A program made the position numbers and the translations under genes. A stretch of 34,198 nucleotides of DNA, taken from an uncultured Pirellulaceae bacterium. GTDB taxonomy: Bacteria; Planctomycetota; Planctomycetia; Pirellulales; Pirellulaceae. Below are positions 1 to 9,243 of this stretch, piece after piece (the stretch's first letter is position 1; every line of letters begins with the position of its first letter). The stretch spans positions 1-34,198 of the forward strand of contig CALDHM010000068.1 of NCBI GenBank assembly GCA_937941455.1. The letters are read 5' to 3'. The notes below the pieces were generated by a model, which worked only from the letters and a program-made list of their open reading frames with translations, made no database searches and was not told where the DNA came from.

Positions 1-2
1 GC

Positions 3-125
3 GAACCGGTAACCTCGACCGAGTTAGACTACTTGCTGCCCGACATCTGGCTGCGAGGCAATCCTTCCCACCGCTGGACGATCGACCAAATCCGCCGCGC
101 CGAACGAAAAGCAAAGAACGTGTAG
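3..125 (+). CDS. C-terminal end of an unrecognised protein (partial)
   Basis: An open frame enters from the left edge and stops at TAG 123-125, giving 40 residues that end in HRWTIDQIRRAERKAKNV. The composition (Leu, Trp, Asp, then a basic helix at the end) looks like a real protein tail. One competing frame carries an early stop and the other is extremely Arg/Pro-rich. I do not recognise the family and no motif supports a function. The following 360 bases are non-coding, so this gene probably ends its own transcription unit. Confidence 0.45.
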   Translation, partial: EPVTSTELDYLLPDIWLRGNPSHRWTIDQIRRAERKAKNV

Positions 126-488
126 TTGACCGAACGCTCACCGAATAAGCGGATGGGCCGAAACCCTCAAGCCGGTCTGTCCTGATAAATGCTTTTTCGT
201 TCGAGCGCGGTGATTCTGAGCGTTAGCATCTGGGTAATCGCAGCCCGCACGACAACATCCTTGCTGACCAACATCTTTCTAGAACTTACCAAAATCATCG
301 ATCAGGTAGACGTTGTTGCCAATCGATATTCCGAAGCTAGGGTAGCTTTGCTAGACACCGTGTTCACCTCGCGCGGACACCGAGAGTTAACCCGTTCCGG
401 CTACTCGTTTCGGAACGAAACCTAGCATGGCCGGTGGAGGTTGGTGCCGTTGTCGTGGCGATGTTGGTCGGGTGTTTCGCAGTATGTA
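126..488. other. Intergenic region, no convincing gene
   Basis: This 363-base stretch separates a rightward gene end from the leftward argF end. Open frames exist, but none has a ribosome-binding site or protein-like composition. The only structure I see is the inverted repeat at 393-417, listed separately. Confidence 0.5.
393..417 (-). terminator. Inverted repeat downstream of argF, possible terminator
   Basis: CGTTCCG (393-399) and CGGAACG (411-417) form a perfect 7-bp stem with an 11-base loop, about 70 bases past the argF stop. There is no strong T-run on either strand, so intrinsic termination is only a guess. It could equally be a REP-like hairpin. Confidence 0.3.
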
Positions 489-1397
489 TTAGCCGATACT
501 CGTTTCCAGCAACCAGGCCATCAGGCCTTTTTGGGCGTGGAGACGATTCTCGGCTTGTTCGATCACGATACTGTGCGGGCCACTGATGACGGCGGCGGCG
601 ACTTCTTCTCCGCGGCGGGCCGGGAGGCAGTGCAAGAACTTGGCGTCGGGGCTTGCGGCTGCCATAACTGCGGGTGTGACTTGGAAGTTGGCAAAGGCCA
701 GTCTTCGCCGTTCCATTTCGGCCTCTTGGCCCATGCTGGTCCAGACGTCGGTGTAGACGAAATCGGCGCCGCGGACAGCCTCTCGTGGATCGGTGGATTG
801 GATACTGGGAGAAAAGCCCAAACCTTGCAGAAATTCGTGGGAAAACTGGAACCCCGCGGGTGCGGCGATCGAAAACTCGATTTGCAACTTACTGCAAATC
901 TCGGCAAGGCTGACGGCTACGTTATTGGCGTCCCCCACATATGCCAATTTGATCTGTTGTCGTCCTGCCGCATGTTCGCGGATCGTCATGATGTCGGCCA
1001 GCGCTTGGCAGGGATGAGAGGCGTCGGTCAGTCCATTGATGATCGGGCAACGACTGTATTTGGTGGCTTCGATCACATTTTGGTGGTTCTTTGCTCGGAT
1101 CACAAGGGCGTCGAGGTAGCTGGTAAGGATCGGCATGAAATCGCAGATGGGCTCTCGCGACGGCCAGCCTACGTCGGCTCCCAGATAGAGGCTGGAGCCG
1201 CCGTGTTGATTCATCAGGGACTCGAAGCTGACGCGAGTTCGCAGCGACGGTTTTTCAAATAGCAGACCGATGACCAAGTTTTGGAAAATCGGGCGGCGTT
1301 GTCCGGATTTGACTTCTTGTTTGAGACGCAAGCCCAGCGCGAGGATTTGTTCGATTTCGTCGCGTGACAGATCGCCGATGGACACCAAATGCCGCAT
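489..1397 (-). CDS. argF: Ornithine carbamoyltransferase
   Basis: This cytosolic enzyme of arginine biosynthesis transfers the carbamoyl group of carbamoyl phosphate to ornithine to give citrulline. The 302-residue protein has the usual family length. Visible motifs are the carbamoyl-phosphate loop FEKPSLRTR (48-55; the common form is STRTR), HPCQALAD (128-135), the ornithine-side SMG loop in TDVWTSMG (216-223), HCLPA (256-260) with its catalytic Cys, and the C-terminal AENRLHAQK (282-290). The intact SMG loop argues for ornithine rather than N-acetyl- or N-succinyl-ornithine as substrate, even though SLRTR also occurs in those relatives. The ATG follows an AGGAAA ribosome site and lies 37 bases after argB, so the two are surely co-transcribed. 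Confidence 0.95.
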   Translation of the reverse strand: MRHLVSIGDLSRDEIEQILALGLRLKQEVKSGQRRPIFQNLVIGLLFEKPSLRTRVSFESLMNQHGGSSLYLGADVGWPSREPICDFMPILTSYLDALVIRAKNHQNVIEATKYSRCPIINGLTDASHPCQALADIMTIREHAAGRQQIKLAYVGDANNVAVSLAEICSKLQIEFSIAAPAGFQFSHEFLQGLGFSPSIQSTDPREAVRGADFVYTDVWTSMGQEAEMERRRLAFANFQVTPAVMAAASPDAKFLHCLPARRGEEVAAAVISGPHSIVIEQAENRLHAQKGLMAWLLETSIG

Positions 1398-1434
1398 GGT
1401 GTGGGTTTCCTGAGGTTGCCAAAAGGTGTGTTAG

Positions 1435-2310
1435 TTATTCTGTGATGACGGTGCCGATGCCGGAGGAGGTGTAGACCTCGAGCAGGAGCGAGTGCCGGAT
1501 ACGGCCATCGATGATATGGATTTTCTTGACGCCTTGCCGCAGGGTGTCCAGACACGATTGCACCTTGGGGATCATGCCCCCGGAGATTTGACCGCTAGCT
1601 TGGAGTTCCTCGGCGGTGCGGCGGTTGAGGCTCGAAATCAAGGACGAGGGATCCTTGGGGTCGCGGAGAACGCCGGGCACGTCACTGAGAAAGACGAGTT
1701 TTTCGGCGTTCAGTTCAACGGCCAAGCGGGTCGCTGCCGTATCGGCATTGACGTTCAATTTCTGTCCGTTGTCGGTCAGGCACATTGAGGGAATGAACGG
1801 AACCTGGCCAGCGTAGCAGAGATTTTCGATGACCAGGCGATCGATGCGAGTGACGTCGCCGACGAAACCCAAATCGAACGGTTGGCCTTGGTCGTCGTGG
1901 AGGGTCAGCTTTTCGCCGAAGAGGACGGGGGTTGAGAGAAAATTAAGGGTCATGGCTCGCCCGCCGATCTTTTCAAATTCCTCGGCAAGGTAGTGATTCG
2001 TCTCGACAGCTAACACGCGTTCGACGATTTCTAGGGTCGCGGCATTGGTGTAGCGGCGGCCTCGAACGAACTTTGGTTCGATGCCTGCCTCTTGCATGGC
2101 GGCGTTGATCCGAGCACCTCCACCGTGGATGACCACCGGTCGCAAACCTACGGTTTCCATGAACAGGATGTCAAGCAGGATGTGCCGCAACTGATCGATA
2201 TTATCCAGGACGCTGCCGCCGAGTTTGATGACGGTGGTTTTGTCGCGAAACTGCCGAATCCATCCAAGTGCTTCGATGAGGGTGTCGGCTTTGTTGATGG
2301 CTTCTTGCAT
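1435..2310 (-). CDS. argB: Acetylglutamate kinase
   Basis: The enzyme phosphorylates N-acetyl-L-glutamate, the second step of arginine synthesis, in the cytosol. It is an amino-acid kinase fold protein of 291 residues from the start chosen here. Motifs are IKLGGS (28-33), HGGG (62-65), NVNAD (186-190) and SGGMIPK (243-249), all standard for the family. The open frame extends 41 residues upstream, but that extension is basic and low-quality and overlaps the preceding gene. The Met at 2310 ([17 protein letters not shown]) matches normal N-termini. The gene lies 67 bases after the lipid-type fusion gene and 37 bases before argF, all leftward. That spacing suggests one operon, although no functional link between the fusion enzyme and arginine synthesis is known to me. 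Confidence 0.93.
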   Translation of the reverse strand: MQEAINKADTLIEALGWIRQFRDKTTVIKLGGSVLDNIDQLRHILLDILFMETVGLRPVVIHGGGARINAAMQEAGIEPKFVRGRRYTNAATLEIVERVLAVETNHYLAEEFEKIGGRAMTLNFLSTPVLFGEKLTLHDDQGQPFDLGFVGDVTRIDRLVIENLCYAGQVPFIPSMCLTDNGQKLNVNADTAATRLAVELNAEKLVFLSDVPGVLRDPKDPSSLISSLNRRTAEELQASGQISGGMIPKVQSCLDTLRQGVKKIHIIDGRIRHSLLLEVYTSSGIGTVITE

Positions 2311-2377
2311 GTCGGCCCAAACGGTAATGAAAGGAAAAAAACAAAGAAGCAAACGCGTGCGGACGGCTGGTCGCGTC

Positions 2378-5300
2378 TTAGATGACGCCGACGGGTTCGT
2401 CGGCTTGATGGCGGATCTGTGCCCAGATTTCACCGACAGCCGCGACGGTGTCGCGGATTTGGCGTTCGGAGTGGGCCGCCGTGATGAAGAAGCGGACTCG
2501 CGCCTGATCCTCCGGCACCGCCGGATAGAGGATCGGCTGCGCGTTGATGCCCCGATCGAATAATCCTTGGGACAACTGCAAGGCGCGGATGGAACTGTTG
2601 GTCATCGCCGGGATGATCGGCGAATCAAGGCTGGGACCGGTATCGATCCCCGCTTGCTTGGCGAGTTCGAGGAACAATTGAGAGTTTTCGCGTAGCCGTT
2701 GGACGCGCTGCGGCTCTCGGCGGAGCACCGCCAGAGCGCCCAGGGCGGCGCCGACATTAGCCGGTGGAATTCCGGCGGCGAATACATAGCCTGGGGTGGT
2801 GTAGCGGAGATACTCAATCAGGTTGCGACTTCCCCCGACGAAGCCGCCACAACTTCCAAATGCCTTGCTCAGCGTGCCCATCCAACATTCCACTTGGTCG
2901 CGCGGAATGTTGAACAGTTCGCCAACACCTCGTCCCGTTTTTCCTAGGGTCCCGATCGAGTGGGCTTCATCGATGAACATCCAGCAATGATGTTTCTGTT
3001 TGACGCGGACGAATTCCGGAATGTTGGGGTAGTCGCCGTCCATGCTGTACAGCCCCTCAATGCAGATCAACACCCGGCGATATTCGGCCCGGTTTTCGCG
3101 AAGGATTTCGTCGAGGTGCTGCCAGTCGTTGTGATTGAATGGTCGGCGGCGGGCCCCGGACAGTTCGGCACCTTGTATGATGCTGTTATGGGCCAAGGCA
3201 TCGTGGAGTATCAGGTCCCCAGCCCCGACCAAATGACCGATCACTGATTCGTTGGTCGCGTGTCCTCCGGGGAAGGTGATCACGTCCTCCACGCCTAAAA
3301 ATTCGGCCAGTCCGAGCTCGAGGTCGCGGTGGATCGTCTTCTCGCCGGAGACTAACCGGCTGGCAGAAACACTGGTGCCAAAGCGATCGATGGCCGCCTT
3401 GGCCGAGCCCGAGACCTCCGGGTGACCAGAAAGTCCCAAGTAGTTGTAGCTGGCGTAGGAAATCAACTCTCGGCCGCCAATGCGGGTCGTGTCGGCGATG
3501 ATTCCTTCGTGGACCGTGAAGTAGGGGTTGCGGAGTCCCGTCTTGAGGATTTGCTCCTTGTTACGTTGCAAGCGGATGTATTCGGGGGTTTTTTCTAGGA
3601 TGTAGTAGGTTTCGGGAACCGGCTGGCCCGCGCTGGTGACCTTGGGATGGCCATTGATCGGCGACGATTCGTTCACGACGGTTGTGCCCAAGTATTCTTG
3701 TACGGCGGCAGCTACCTCGCGAACGGTTTCGATTTCTTGGAGTACTTCATCGGGCAGTCTCCCGCCGAAGGCGGTTTCCAGCATACGGGCGATCTCGAGC
3801 CGCTCCAACGAGTCCAGGCCCAGATCGACCACGATATTGGAATCGGCGTTGATGTTTCGAGCCCGTTCGGCGCCGACCTGTTTGACCGCTTGGATGACCA
3901 TACTCAGCACGTTGCCGTCGACTGGCGCGCCATTTTGCTGCACGGGTGATTCGGCCGCAGCCGTGGTGGTTCCTTCGTCATCGAGGATACTCCACCGTTC
4001 CAGAACGAGTAGCTTGTTCTCGAGATATTGTTCGCGGCAGGCATGGCGTTGTACCTTGCCGCTCGATGTTTTCGGTATGGAATTGGCGCGTACGAGGACG
4101 ACTGCATCCGGGGGGAGATCGTGTTCGGCGATCACGCTCTTGCGAATCCGTTCGATCAAGCCGTCAAGGCTGGAATGGGGGCTGCGTTCCACCTCGCAAA
4201 CGACAACCAGGTGTTCGCGATCCCATCGCTGTACGGCGAAGGCGGCGGCGCCGGTGGTCCGCAAGCGTCGGTCGCACGATTCGACGGTGGCCTCGATGTC
4301 TTGGGGATAGCGATTGACACCGCGGATGATGATCATGTCCTTGAGACGTCCGGTGACGAATAGTTCGCCGCGGTCCATGAAGCCCAAATCGCCAGTCCGC
4401 AGAAAACGGCGGCCGTCATCGGGGTTCAACGCGGCGCGGAATGTGCGTTCCGACTCATCTGGCTTGTTCCAGTAGCCTAATCCTACGCTGGGGCTGCTGA
4501 CCCAGATCTCACCGATTTCGTTTTCCGGCATGAGCTTGCGGGTTTCGGGATGGACGATCAAGACTTGTTCGCCGTCGATGACTTGGCCGCAACCGACCAA
4601 CTCTTGAGCTTGCGGGTCATGGGTCGAGAGCGGTGCGACTCGCTGCTCGACAAGTGCCGAGCGATCGAAGGCGCGGATGATCGGCTCGGCCTGGGCATCG
4701 CCGCCGGTAACGATCAACGAAGCTTCGGCCATACCATAGCACGGATAATGGGCTTGATACCGAAAGCCGTAGGGGGCGAACCGCCGCGTGAAGGCCTTGA
4801 GGACGTTCGCGCGCACCGGTTCGGCTCCGTTAAACGCGATCGTCCAGCAGGAAAGATCGAGGCCCTCGCATTGCTGGTCCGTGATCTTGTCGGCGCAAAT
4901 CGCGTAGGCAAAATTCGGTCCGCCCGAGCAGGTGCAGCGATATTTGTTGATGGCGCTCAACCAGCGGATTGGCCGCGTTAAGAAAGAAACCGGGGACATC
5001 AAATTCTGAGCGGCCCCGGCGAAGATCGGGTTCAAGATTCCGCCGATCAATCCCATGTCATGGTAGGCCGGCAGCCAACTGCAGCCGACGGCATCGTGGG
5101 TCAGGCCAAAGGCTTCGGTGATCATGCGGCAATTGGCCATCAGGTTGCTGTGGGTCAGCATGACCCCCTTGGGGGCACCTGTGGATCCCGAGGTGTACTG
5201 CAGGATGGCGACATCATTCGGATTGATTTTCGGTTTGACCCAATCACCGGCCAGTTCGGTCGGAATCTGCTCGGTGGCGATCCAAGGTATTCGTTGCAGG

Positions 5301-5725
5301 TTGGGGGAATCGTCGAGCATCCCCTCGCGGCGATCGCGGACGTCGGTAACGGTCAAGGCCACGCTGGCATCGGCATCTTCGGAAATGGCGTTGATCCGCC
5401 CCATATTCCGATTGCGTCGGGGTGGGTAGGCGGGGACCGCAGTGACGCCCGCGTAGAAACAGCCCATCAAGGCTTCCACGAACGCCAGGCTAGGCGGGTA
5501 GAGCAATAAGGCGCGATGCCCACGCATCCCCTCCCCGACCAAGTAAGCGGCAATTGCTCGTGCCCGCTCGTCGAGTTGGGAGTACGTCAGTTCAAGATCG
5601 ACCTCAGCGTCCCGGAGAAAGCGAAACGCAATATCTTCTGGTTTAGCCGAGGTCCAATACATCATCCGTTCTACAAACACCGTTTCCGGTGGGGAGAACG
5701 GGGCCATTAACTCAGCGATTTTCAC
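2378..5725 (-). CDS. Fused fatty acyl-AMP ligase / acyl carrier protein / alpha-oxoamine synthase
   Basis: This 1115-residue protein combines three modules. Residues about 1-575 are a fatty acyl-AMP ligase: P-loop [10 protein letters not shown] (178-187), [14 protein letters not shown] (216-229), RTGDLGF (443-449) and the C-terminal Lys in PKTSSGK (Lys557). Residues about 600-680 are an acyl carrier protein with phosphopantetheine Ser639 in LGLDSL. Residues about 705-1105 are a PLP-dependent alpha-oxoamine synthase like BioF or serine palmitoyltransferase, with DEAH (919-922) and Schiff-base Lys954 in GTLSKAFGS. Inferred reaction: a fatty acid is adenylated, loaded on the internal carrier, and condensed with an amino acid with loss of CO2, giving a long-chain amino ketone such as a sphingoid-base precursor. 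Product and amino acid cannot be read from sequence. The ATG is preceded by AAGGGAG. It heads the argB-argF run. Confidence 0.9.
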   Translation of the reverse strand: MKIAELMAPFSPPETVFVERMMYWTSAKPEDIAFRFLRDAEVDLELTYSQLDERARAIAAYLVGEGMRGHRALLLYPPSLAFVEALMGCFYAGVTAVPAYPPRRNRNMGRINAISEDADASVALTVTDVRDRREGMLDDSPNLQRIPWIATEQIPTELAGDWVKPKINPNDVAILQYTSGSTGAPKGVMLTHSNLMANCRMITEAFGLTHDAVGCSWLPAYHDMGLIGGILNPIFAGAAQNLMSPVSFLTRPIRWLSAINKYRCTCSGGPNFAYAICADKITDQQCEGLDLSCWTIAFNGAEPVRANVLKAFTRRFAPYGFRYQAHYPCYGMAEASLIVTGGDAQAEPIIRAFDRSALVEQRVAPLSTHDPQAQELVGCGQVIDGEQVLIVHPETRKLMPENEIGEIWVSSPSVGLGYWNKPDESERTFRAALNPDDGRRFLRTGDLGFMDRGELFVTGRLKDMIIIRGVNRYPQDIEATVESCDRRLRTTGAAAFAVQRWDREHLVVVCEVERSPHSSLDGLIERIRKSVIAEHDLPPDAVVLVRANSIPKTSSGKVQRHACREQYLENKLLVLERWSILDDEGTTTAAAESPVQQNGAPVDGNVLSMVIQAVKQVGAERARNINADSNIVVDLGLDSLERLEIARMLETAFGGRLPDEVLQEIETVREVAAAVQEYLGTTVVNESSPINGHPKVTSAGQPVPETYYILEKTPEYIRLQRNKEQILKTGLRNPYFTVHEGIIADTTRIGGRELISYASYNYLGLSGHPEVSGSAKAAIDRFGTSVSASRLVSGEKTIHRDLELGLAEFLGVEDVITFPGGHATNESVIGHLVGAGDLILHDALAHNSIIQGAELSGARRRPFNHNDWQHLDEILRENRAEYRRVLICIEGLYSMDGDYPNIPEFVRVKQKHHCWMFIDEAHSIGTLGKTGRGVGELFNIPRDQVECWMGTLSKAFGSCGGFVGGSRNLIEYLRYTTPGYVFAAGIPPANVGAALGALAVLRREPQRVQRLRENSQLFLELAKQAGIDTGPSLDSPIIPAMTNSSIRALQLSQGLFDRGINAQPILYPAVPEDQARVRFFITAAHSERQIRDTVAAVGEIWAQIRHQADEPVGVI

Positions 5726-5874
5726 AGTTTTTTGGTCTCCCTTGGGACCTTCCCCTTGAAGTCGTATCCATCACATCAGTGGAAAATTTCGGTCGACGAT
5801 CAACCCAGGGGCACAACGTCGATTGCGGCGTTTTTGGGCAAGCCAGGCCTGTTCCCTTTATCGGAAAGTTATCG

Positions 5875-5883
5875 ATTATAGCA
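5875..5883 (-). promoter_or_regulatory. Extended -10 promoter for the fusion gene/argBF run
   Basis: On the minus strand the sequence reads TGCTATAAT, a perfect -10 hexamer with the TG extension, about 150 bases upstream of the fusion-gene ATG. No good -35 hexamer is visible at 16-18 bases, which fits an extended -10 promoter. Transcription would start near 5868 and leave a leader of roughly 140 bases. Confidence 0.55.
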
Positions 5884-6121
5884 GTTTAGGAAATTCTGAT
5901 TACAGGGATTACGAAGGTTGCCAGCGGCCGGAAGCCGGTTTTCGTCGTGGAAGTGGGGGGCCAGTCCTCGCTCCAAAAGGGCAACAGCGGACCGTTTTTG
6001 ACGACCGAATCGTTCCTGCCACATTCACCGGTACAATTGTTTGACCTGAGGAAATTTTGCCGATGTAGGCGGTGTCGGCGGCTTATTTTCCGTTGACTTT
6101 CGCCGGGGCAAGCAATAATTC

Positions 6122-6212
6122 CCCGGGTGAACTTTCGTGATTGTCCTTGGTTTGACAATCGGGAATCCTCCCCGGGATGCGGTGATCATTTCCCCGGCCA
6201 TTGTCCGGGAAC
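6122..6212 (+). other. Cluster of hairpins upstream of the zinc-ribbon gene
   Basis: Three CCCCGG-containing segments occur within about 90 bases. GATTGTC (6139-6145) pairs with GACAATC (6154-6160) across an 8-base loop. This hairpin is framed by CCCGGG at 6122-6127 and 6171-6176, which can pair outside it. A second hairpin at 6190-6212 pairs TTCC(C)CGG with CCGGGAA around CCATTGT. This could be a leader RNA structure or a protein-binding region. I do not recognise a known riboswitch. Confidence 0.3.
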
Positions 6213-6291
6213 ATCCTTGTGAAACAACCCGACAACCTCAATTGAATCGCGATTCGATAGTTGACTTCGTAAAAAGATTGGGTATCCAACT

Positions 6292-6501
6292 GTGGCCAAC
6301 GTGGATTTGATCGACGAAACTCGTGAGACGTTCTCGGCCAGTGACGTCAAATACTGCCGTTCCTGTTGGCGGCCCGAGGTTCATCGTCCAATTCCGATCA
6401 CGCCCTTTTTGTTGGGCTTTTTGACGGTCATGACGTTAGGATTGATTTTTTGGATTCGACCCACCCGCTGCGTCTGCTGTGGGAAAACAAAGGTGATCTA
6501 G
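6292..6501 (+). CDS. Small zinc-ribbon membrane protein, function unknown
   Basis: This 69-residue open frame starts at GTG. It has a Cys pair YCRSC (Cys22, Cys25), one hydrophobic segment (about 37-55, FLLGFLTVMTLGLIFW), and a second Cys cluster RCVCCGK (Cys60, Cys62, Cys63) close to the C-terminus. Two CxxC knuckles separated by a single hydrophobic hairpin or membrane segment is a pattern seen in small bacterial zinc-ribbon membrane proteins. Two Cys pairs and a hydrophobic core arising by chance in 69 codons is unlikely, so I take it as real. The ribosome site is weak. No neighbour on the same strand gives a functional clue, and I assign no role. Confidence 0.55.
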   Translation: MANVDLIDETRETFSASDVKYCRSCWRPEVHRPIPITPFLLGFLTVMTLGLIFWIRPTRCVCCGKTKVI

Positions 6502-6825
6502 GCCACGTTGGCATTGCTCTCGCATCAACCGATCCAGGTCAACTCTTGCGAGAGTCTCACGCCCGGTGAGCCATTGATCCGCAAGGCCGACAAAGAAAAC
6601 AACAACGACGGTGATCGCTGATTCGCGCCGGAATTGAGTTCCATTACAGACGCAGCCGTATGTCCCGCCCAGTTTCGTCGCGTTGTTCGTCACTTTTCCT
6701 CACGGAGTTCACACCCGTACTGACCCTCGCGGTACTCGTTCTCGCAGTCGAATCCTCTCAATCTCCAGCGGTTGGTTGAATCGATCGAGGCGATGCCCGA
6801 TTAAAAGCCCGGGCAAAACAAGCGA

Positions 6826-6857
6826 AAAAACCGTCATGCGAGCACATGACGGTTTTT
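6826..6857 (-). terminator. Strong intrinsic terminator of the BBP7 gene
   Basis: AAAAACCGTCATG (6826-6838) and CATGACGGTTTTT (6845-6857) form a perfect 13-base inverted repeat with a 6-base loop. Read on the minus strand, the stem is followed by a run of six T. It sits about 110 bases past the BBP7 stop. Its A/T flanks would let it work in both directions, so it may also end transcripts from the zinc-ribbon gene. Confidence 0.8.
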
Positions 6858-6860
6858 CTT

Positions 6861-6892
6861 ACGTTGCCGACGTTTTACGTTGCCGACGTTTT
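6861..6892. repeat. 16-bp exact tandem duplication
   Basis: ACGTTGCCGACGTTTT occurs twice in immediate succession (6861-6876 and 6877-6892), directly beside the terminator. It could be a replication slippage product; no function is evident. Confidence 0.85.
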
Positions 6893-6967
6893 GCTCAGAG
6901 TTGGTCCCTGAAACACGTTCAACAGGGCCATACGCTACCGACTTTATTCCACGCTATGGGTGCGAAT

Positions 6968-8524
6968 CTAGAAGCAGAAATTCAAGCCCCCGAAAAACCC
7001 GTGGAGCAACAAGCCACTGTTGGAATTGATCCGTTCGATCTGGTTGACATCGGTGAAGTTGACCGGGATTTGATTCGGAGCCAATGCCAAGCCGGTAACC
7101 CCGATCAAGCGGTACCCGACGACCGCTCGGCAACGATTGCTGAGCAGGTAGCCAAGGCCAAGGTCCAACTCGCCTAGCGTCGCCAAATCATTCTTCGACG
7201 ATGAAAAATCATAGGGCATGCCAGAATTCGGTCCCGCGTTGATATAGGAGACGAACCCTGTCTCGTCGGAAATGCGTTGACGGTGCCGAATGTGATTGTT
7301 GAAAAGCCCGAATCGAACACCGGAGATCAGTTGCAACCGATCGGTGACGAAATGGCTGCCGCGACCGCCGAATTGATAGCCCATCAACGTGTTCCGGCTT
7401 GTAATCCGGTAATCCAAACGCGTCGGAGCCGCCGTCGAAATTGCTGAATATTCGAAGACTTCATCGAACTCGAACCAGCGAGCACCGTGCAGCAATTCAT
7501 ACGAGGCGTTGCGGAAGAACAAGCCATTGAAATTGCCAACGTTGAGCAAACGATTGATTTCCAAATTGTGCATGCGGTTCGAGCGGCACAACTCATGGGC
7601 ACCCGCGACATTGAAAACGCCTTGGACACTGGTTCCCGCGGGGTCGTGTTCGATCAGAGACAAGCCGTCCAGTACGGTGAACGGTGTATCGCTAATGAAA
7701 GCGCCGCCGCAACCGGAAAACAGACCCCAATAGCGAGCCTCGAATCCGCGACCACACGCGTTGCGAGTCTGGGCGAACAGCTCGACCCCGCCCAGGGCTG
7801 AGTGCGTGGCGTTGGTCGAGAACATCGATTGCCCTAGGCTGTTGCCGCTAAGTGCGATATCGTCCTCGTAATCGCGGAAGAAAACCAAACCATTCGCACC
7901 GAGCACGATATTGCGGGCATTGCGACCGACTCCGCCGATCGTGGCCACCCGAGCATGGGGAGGGCCGTAAGTCGAGTCGGCGAAGTAGGTGCCGTGGCCT
8001 GGGCGAGTGACGGGGCCATTCCAGACTTGTTCCGTTCCAGGATAATAAGGCCCTTGGTAATAATTCGCCCCCCCCTGAGGAGCTCCCTGGACAGACCCCG
8101 GCAATGCGGACTGGCCGTTTTGGTAACTGGGATTGAAATAACCGTTGTTGGTACCCGCTTGGCCATTGACGGCATTTGCCGACCCTGGCTCATAGCCGGG
8201 TGCCGATTGAACAGACGCTGAGCCGTAGGCGGGGCCCCAAGTTTGGCCGGGCAGGCAGTTTTGGGGTGCTCCTTGAAACTGAGGATACGGCTGACTTGGC
8301 ACGTTTGGTGCTTGAGGAACTTGAGAGTAGCTTGCGGATGTTTGGTAAGCCCATGACTGATTCGGTGGCGAGAAATCGTTGTTGCCACTGACGGTCGGCA
8401 TCCCCTGCATCACCGACCGGCCGTCAATCATGCCGGGGCGATCCCAGTTGGTTTGAGCCGTAGCGACGGACGACGCCAAGGTCAGCCCTAGCCAGGCCAT
8501 GCTGATACGCCAAAAGCATTTCAT
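6968..8524 (-). CDS. BBP7-family outer-membrane beta-barrel protein
   Basis: This 518-residue protein has a clear signal peptide (MKCFWRISMAWLGLTLASSVATAQ, about 24 residues). A low-complexity linker rich in Gln, Pro, Tyr, Gly and Asn follows to about residue 170. The remainder (about 190-518) alternates hydrophobic and polar residues as in a beta-barrel and ends in GGLNFCF, an aromatic C-terminus typical of outer-membrane proteins. It resembles the BBP7 family, which is expanded in planctomycetes; its cargo or function is unknown. The ATG has a good site, AGGAG, seven bases away. It appears monocistronic, with a strong terminator downstream. A G8 tract on the coding strand (8068-8075) encodes part of the Gly-rich linker. 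Confidence 0.82.
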   Translation of the reverse strand: MKCFWRISMAWLGLTLASSVATAQTNWDRPGMIDGRSVMQGMPTVSGNNDFSPPNQSWAYQTSASYSQVPQAPNVPSQPYPQFQGAPQNCLPGQTWGPAYGSASVQSAPGYEPGSANAVNGQAGTNNGYFNPSYQNGQSALPGSVQGAPQGGANYYQGPYYPGTEQVWNGPVTRPGHGTYFADSTYGPPHARVATIGGVGRNARNIVLGANGLVFFRDYEDDIALSGNSLGQSMFSTNATHSALGGVELFAQTRNACGRGFEARYWGLFSGCGGAFISDTPFTVLDGLSLIEHDPAGTSVQGVFNVAGAHELCRSNRMHNLEINRLLNVGNFNGLFFRNASYELLHGARWFEFDEVFEYSAISTAAPTRLDYRITSRNTLMGYQFGGRGSHFVTDRLQLISGVRFGLFNNHIRHRQRISDETGFVSYINAGPNSGMPYDFSSSKNDLATLGELDLGLGYLLSNRCRAVVGYRLIGVTGLALAPNQIPVNFTDVNQIERINSNSGLLLHGFFGGLNFCF

Positions 8525-9243
8525 TGGTTAACTCCTAAAGGTATTTTCACGTCTGCAACCGCGCTAGGTCGCTCATTGCGCGAAATTCGCAGATCAGTCA
8601 GGAACGCAACGCGACGTAGGATCATGCCCAACCCAATATCAGATGCGATCCGCACAATAGCTGCCGTTGAAATCGTCCCGAAAAGCCAACCAAACCATAC
8701 CGTAATCAGAATTGGAACCCAAATTTTCAAGCTGCTGCTGGGACAACTGATTCAGACTGAAAACTTTATCAGGCGGTCGGCCGTCCGGACCATCACCGTA
8801 AAAACAAGCCTCTTCCTCGCTAAATTCGATGCGTACAGCACATTCGTCAAAGTTTCGCAGACGGCAGTGGCCAAGGCTTAGGAAGCGGTCGATCGCAGCA
8901 AGTTTGAAAGTTGGGGAATCGCCTCAGCGCCAGGAGATTGACCGCCACCAAGAATTCGTAAGGGATCGATCGCAGCAAACGTTGAATTCCGTGGCGAACT
9001 GGAGGCTAGAGACTACCCCCTACACGTTCGCGAACCATCGACGCCACCTCTGATTACACGCTGGCATCGGCAGGGGTAAGCTCGTTTTGGCACAATGCGA
9101 TCAGGTACGATGCGATCAGGTCCGCGGGGCGCCACGCCTGTTTGGCTAAAGGGTGGTTTCGCAAAAAAATAAATTATGTTCCAATATCGAACAGTTTCTT
9201 GCGAATCCAGCATGTTTTCCACCTCGTTCCTCGGAGTTGTTCC
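8525..9243. other. Long divergent intergenic region between BBP7 and lemA
   Basis: This is a 719-base stretch between divergent genes. Several short frames exist. One on the minus strand (8521-8730) encodes a hydrophobic 69-residue peptide from a TTG start without a ribosome site, which I do not accept. Visible structure is a 15-base near-exact tandem repeat at 9095-9124 and two copies of GATCGCAGCAA near 8890 and 8967. Promoters for both flanking genes should lie here, but I cannot fix them. Confidence 0.5.
9095..9124. repeat. Tandem 15-bp repeat upstream of lemA
   Basis: ATGCGATCAGGTACG (9095-9109) is followed at once by ATGCGATCAGGTCCG (9110-9124), differing at one base. Direct repeats of this spacing about 120 bases ahead of a start codon could be operator half-sites or simple slippage. 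There is no further evidence either way. Confidence 0.6.

Larger units (their letters stand above)
5726..6291. other. Long divergent intergenic region
   Basis: This 566-base stretch separates the leftward fusion gene from the rightward small zinc-ribbon gene. It contains the extended -10 promoter at 5875-5883 and a cluster of hairpins at 6122-6212. I see no convincing coding frame in it; the small frames lack ribosome sites and protein-like composition. Confidence 0.55.
6502..6967. other. Intergenic region with terminator and short tandem repeat
   Basis: This 466-base non-coding stretch lies between two gene ends. It holds the terminator at 6826-6857 and the 16-base tandem duplication at 6861-6892. 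The longer frame running through it on the plus strand is mainly a shadow of the BBP7 gene and has no support of its own. Confidence 0.55.

Noticed and set aside
189-425. 78-residue plus-strand frame in the left intergenic region
   Set aside because: No ribosome site, no family features, and it crosses the inverted repeat at 393-417.
441-1262. 273-residue plus-strand open frame opposite argF
   Set aside because: It lies antisense to a confidently identified argF, has no ribosome site and reads as a compositional shadow.
2311-2433. Upstream extension of argB by 41 residues
   Set aside because: The extension is basic, overlaps the fusion gene and has no family-like sequence; Met at 2310 is a standard start.
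6683-7177. 164-residue plus-strand frame through the terminator
   Set aside because: It runs through a strong terminator and a tandem repeat, and its second half is antisense to the BBP7 coding region.
8521-8730. Hydrophobic 69-residue minus-strand frame overlapping the BBP7 start
   Set aside because: It starts at TTG with no ribosome site. One hydrophobic stretch is not enough evidence; it more likely belongs to the leader of the BBP7 gene.
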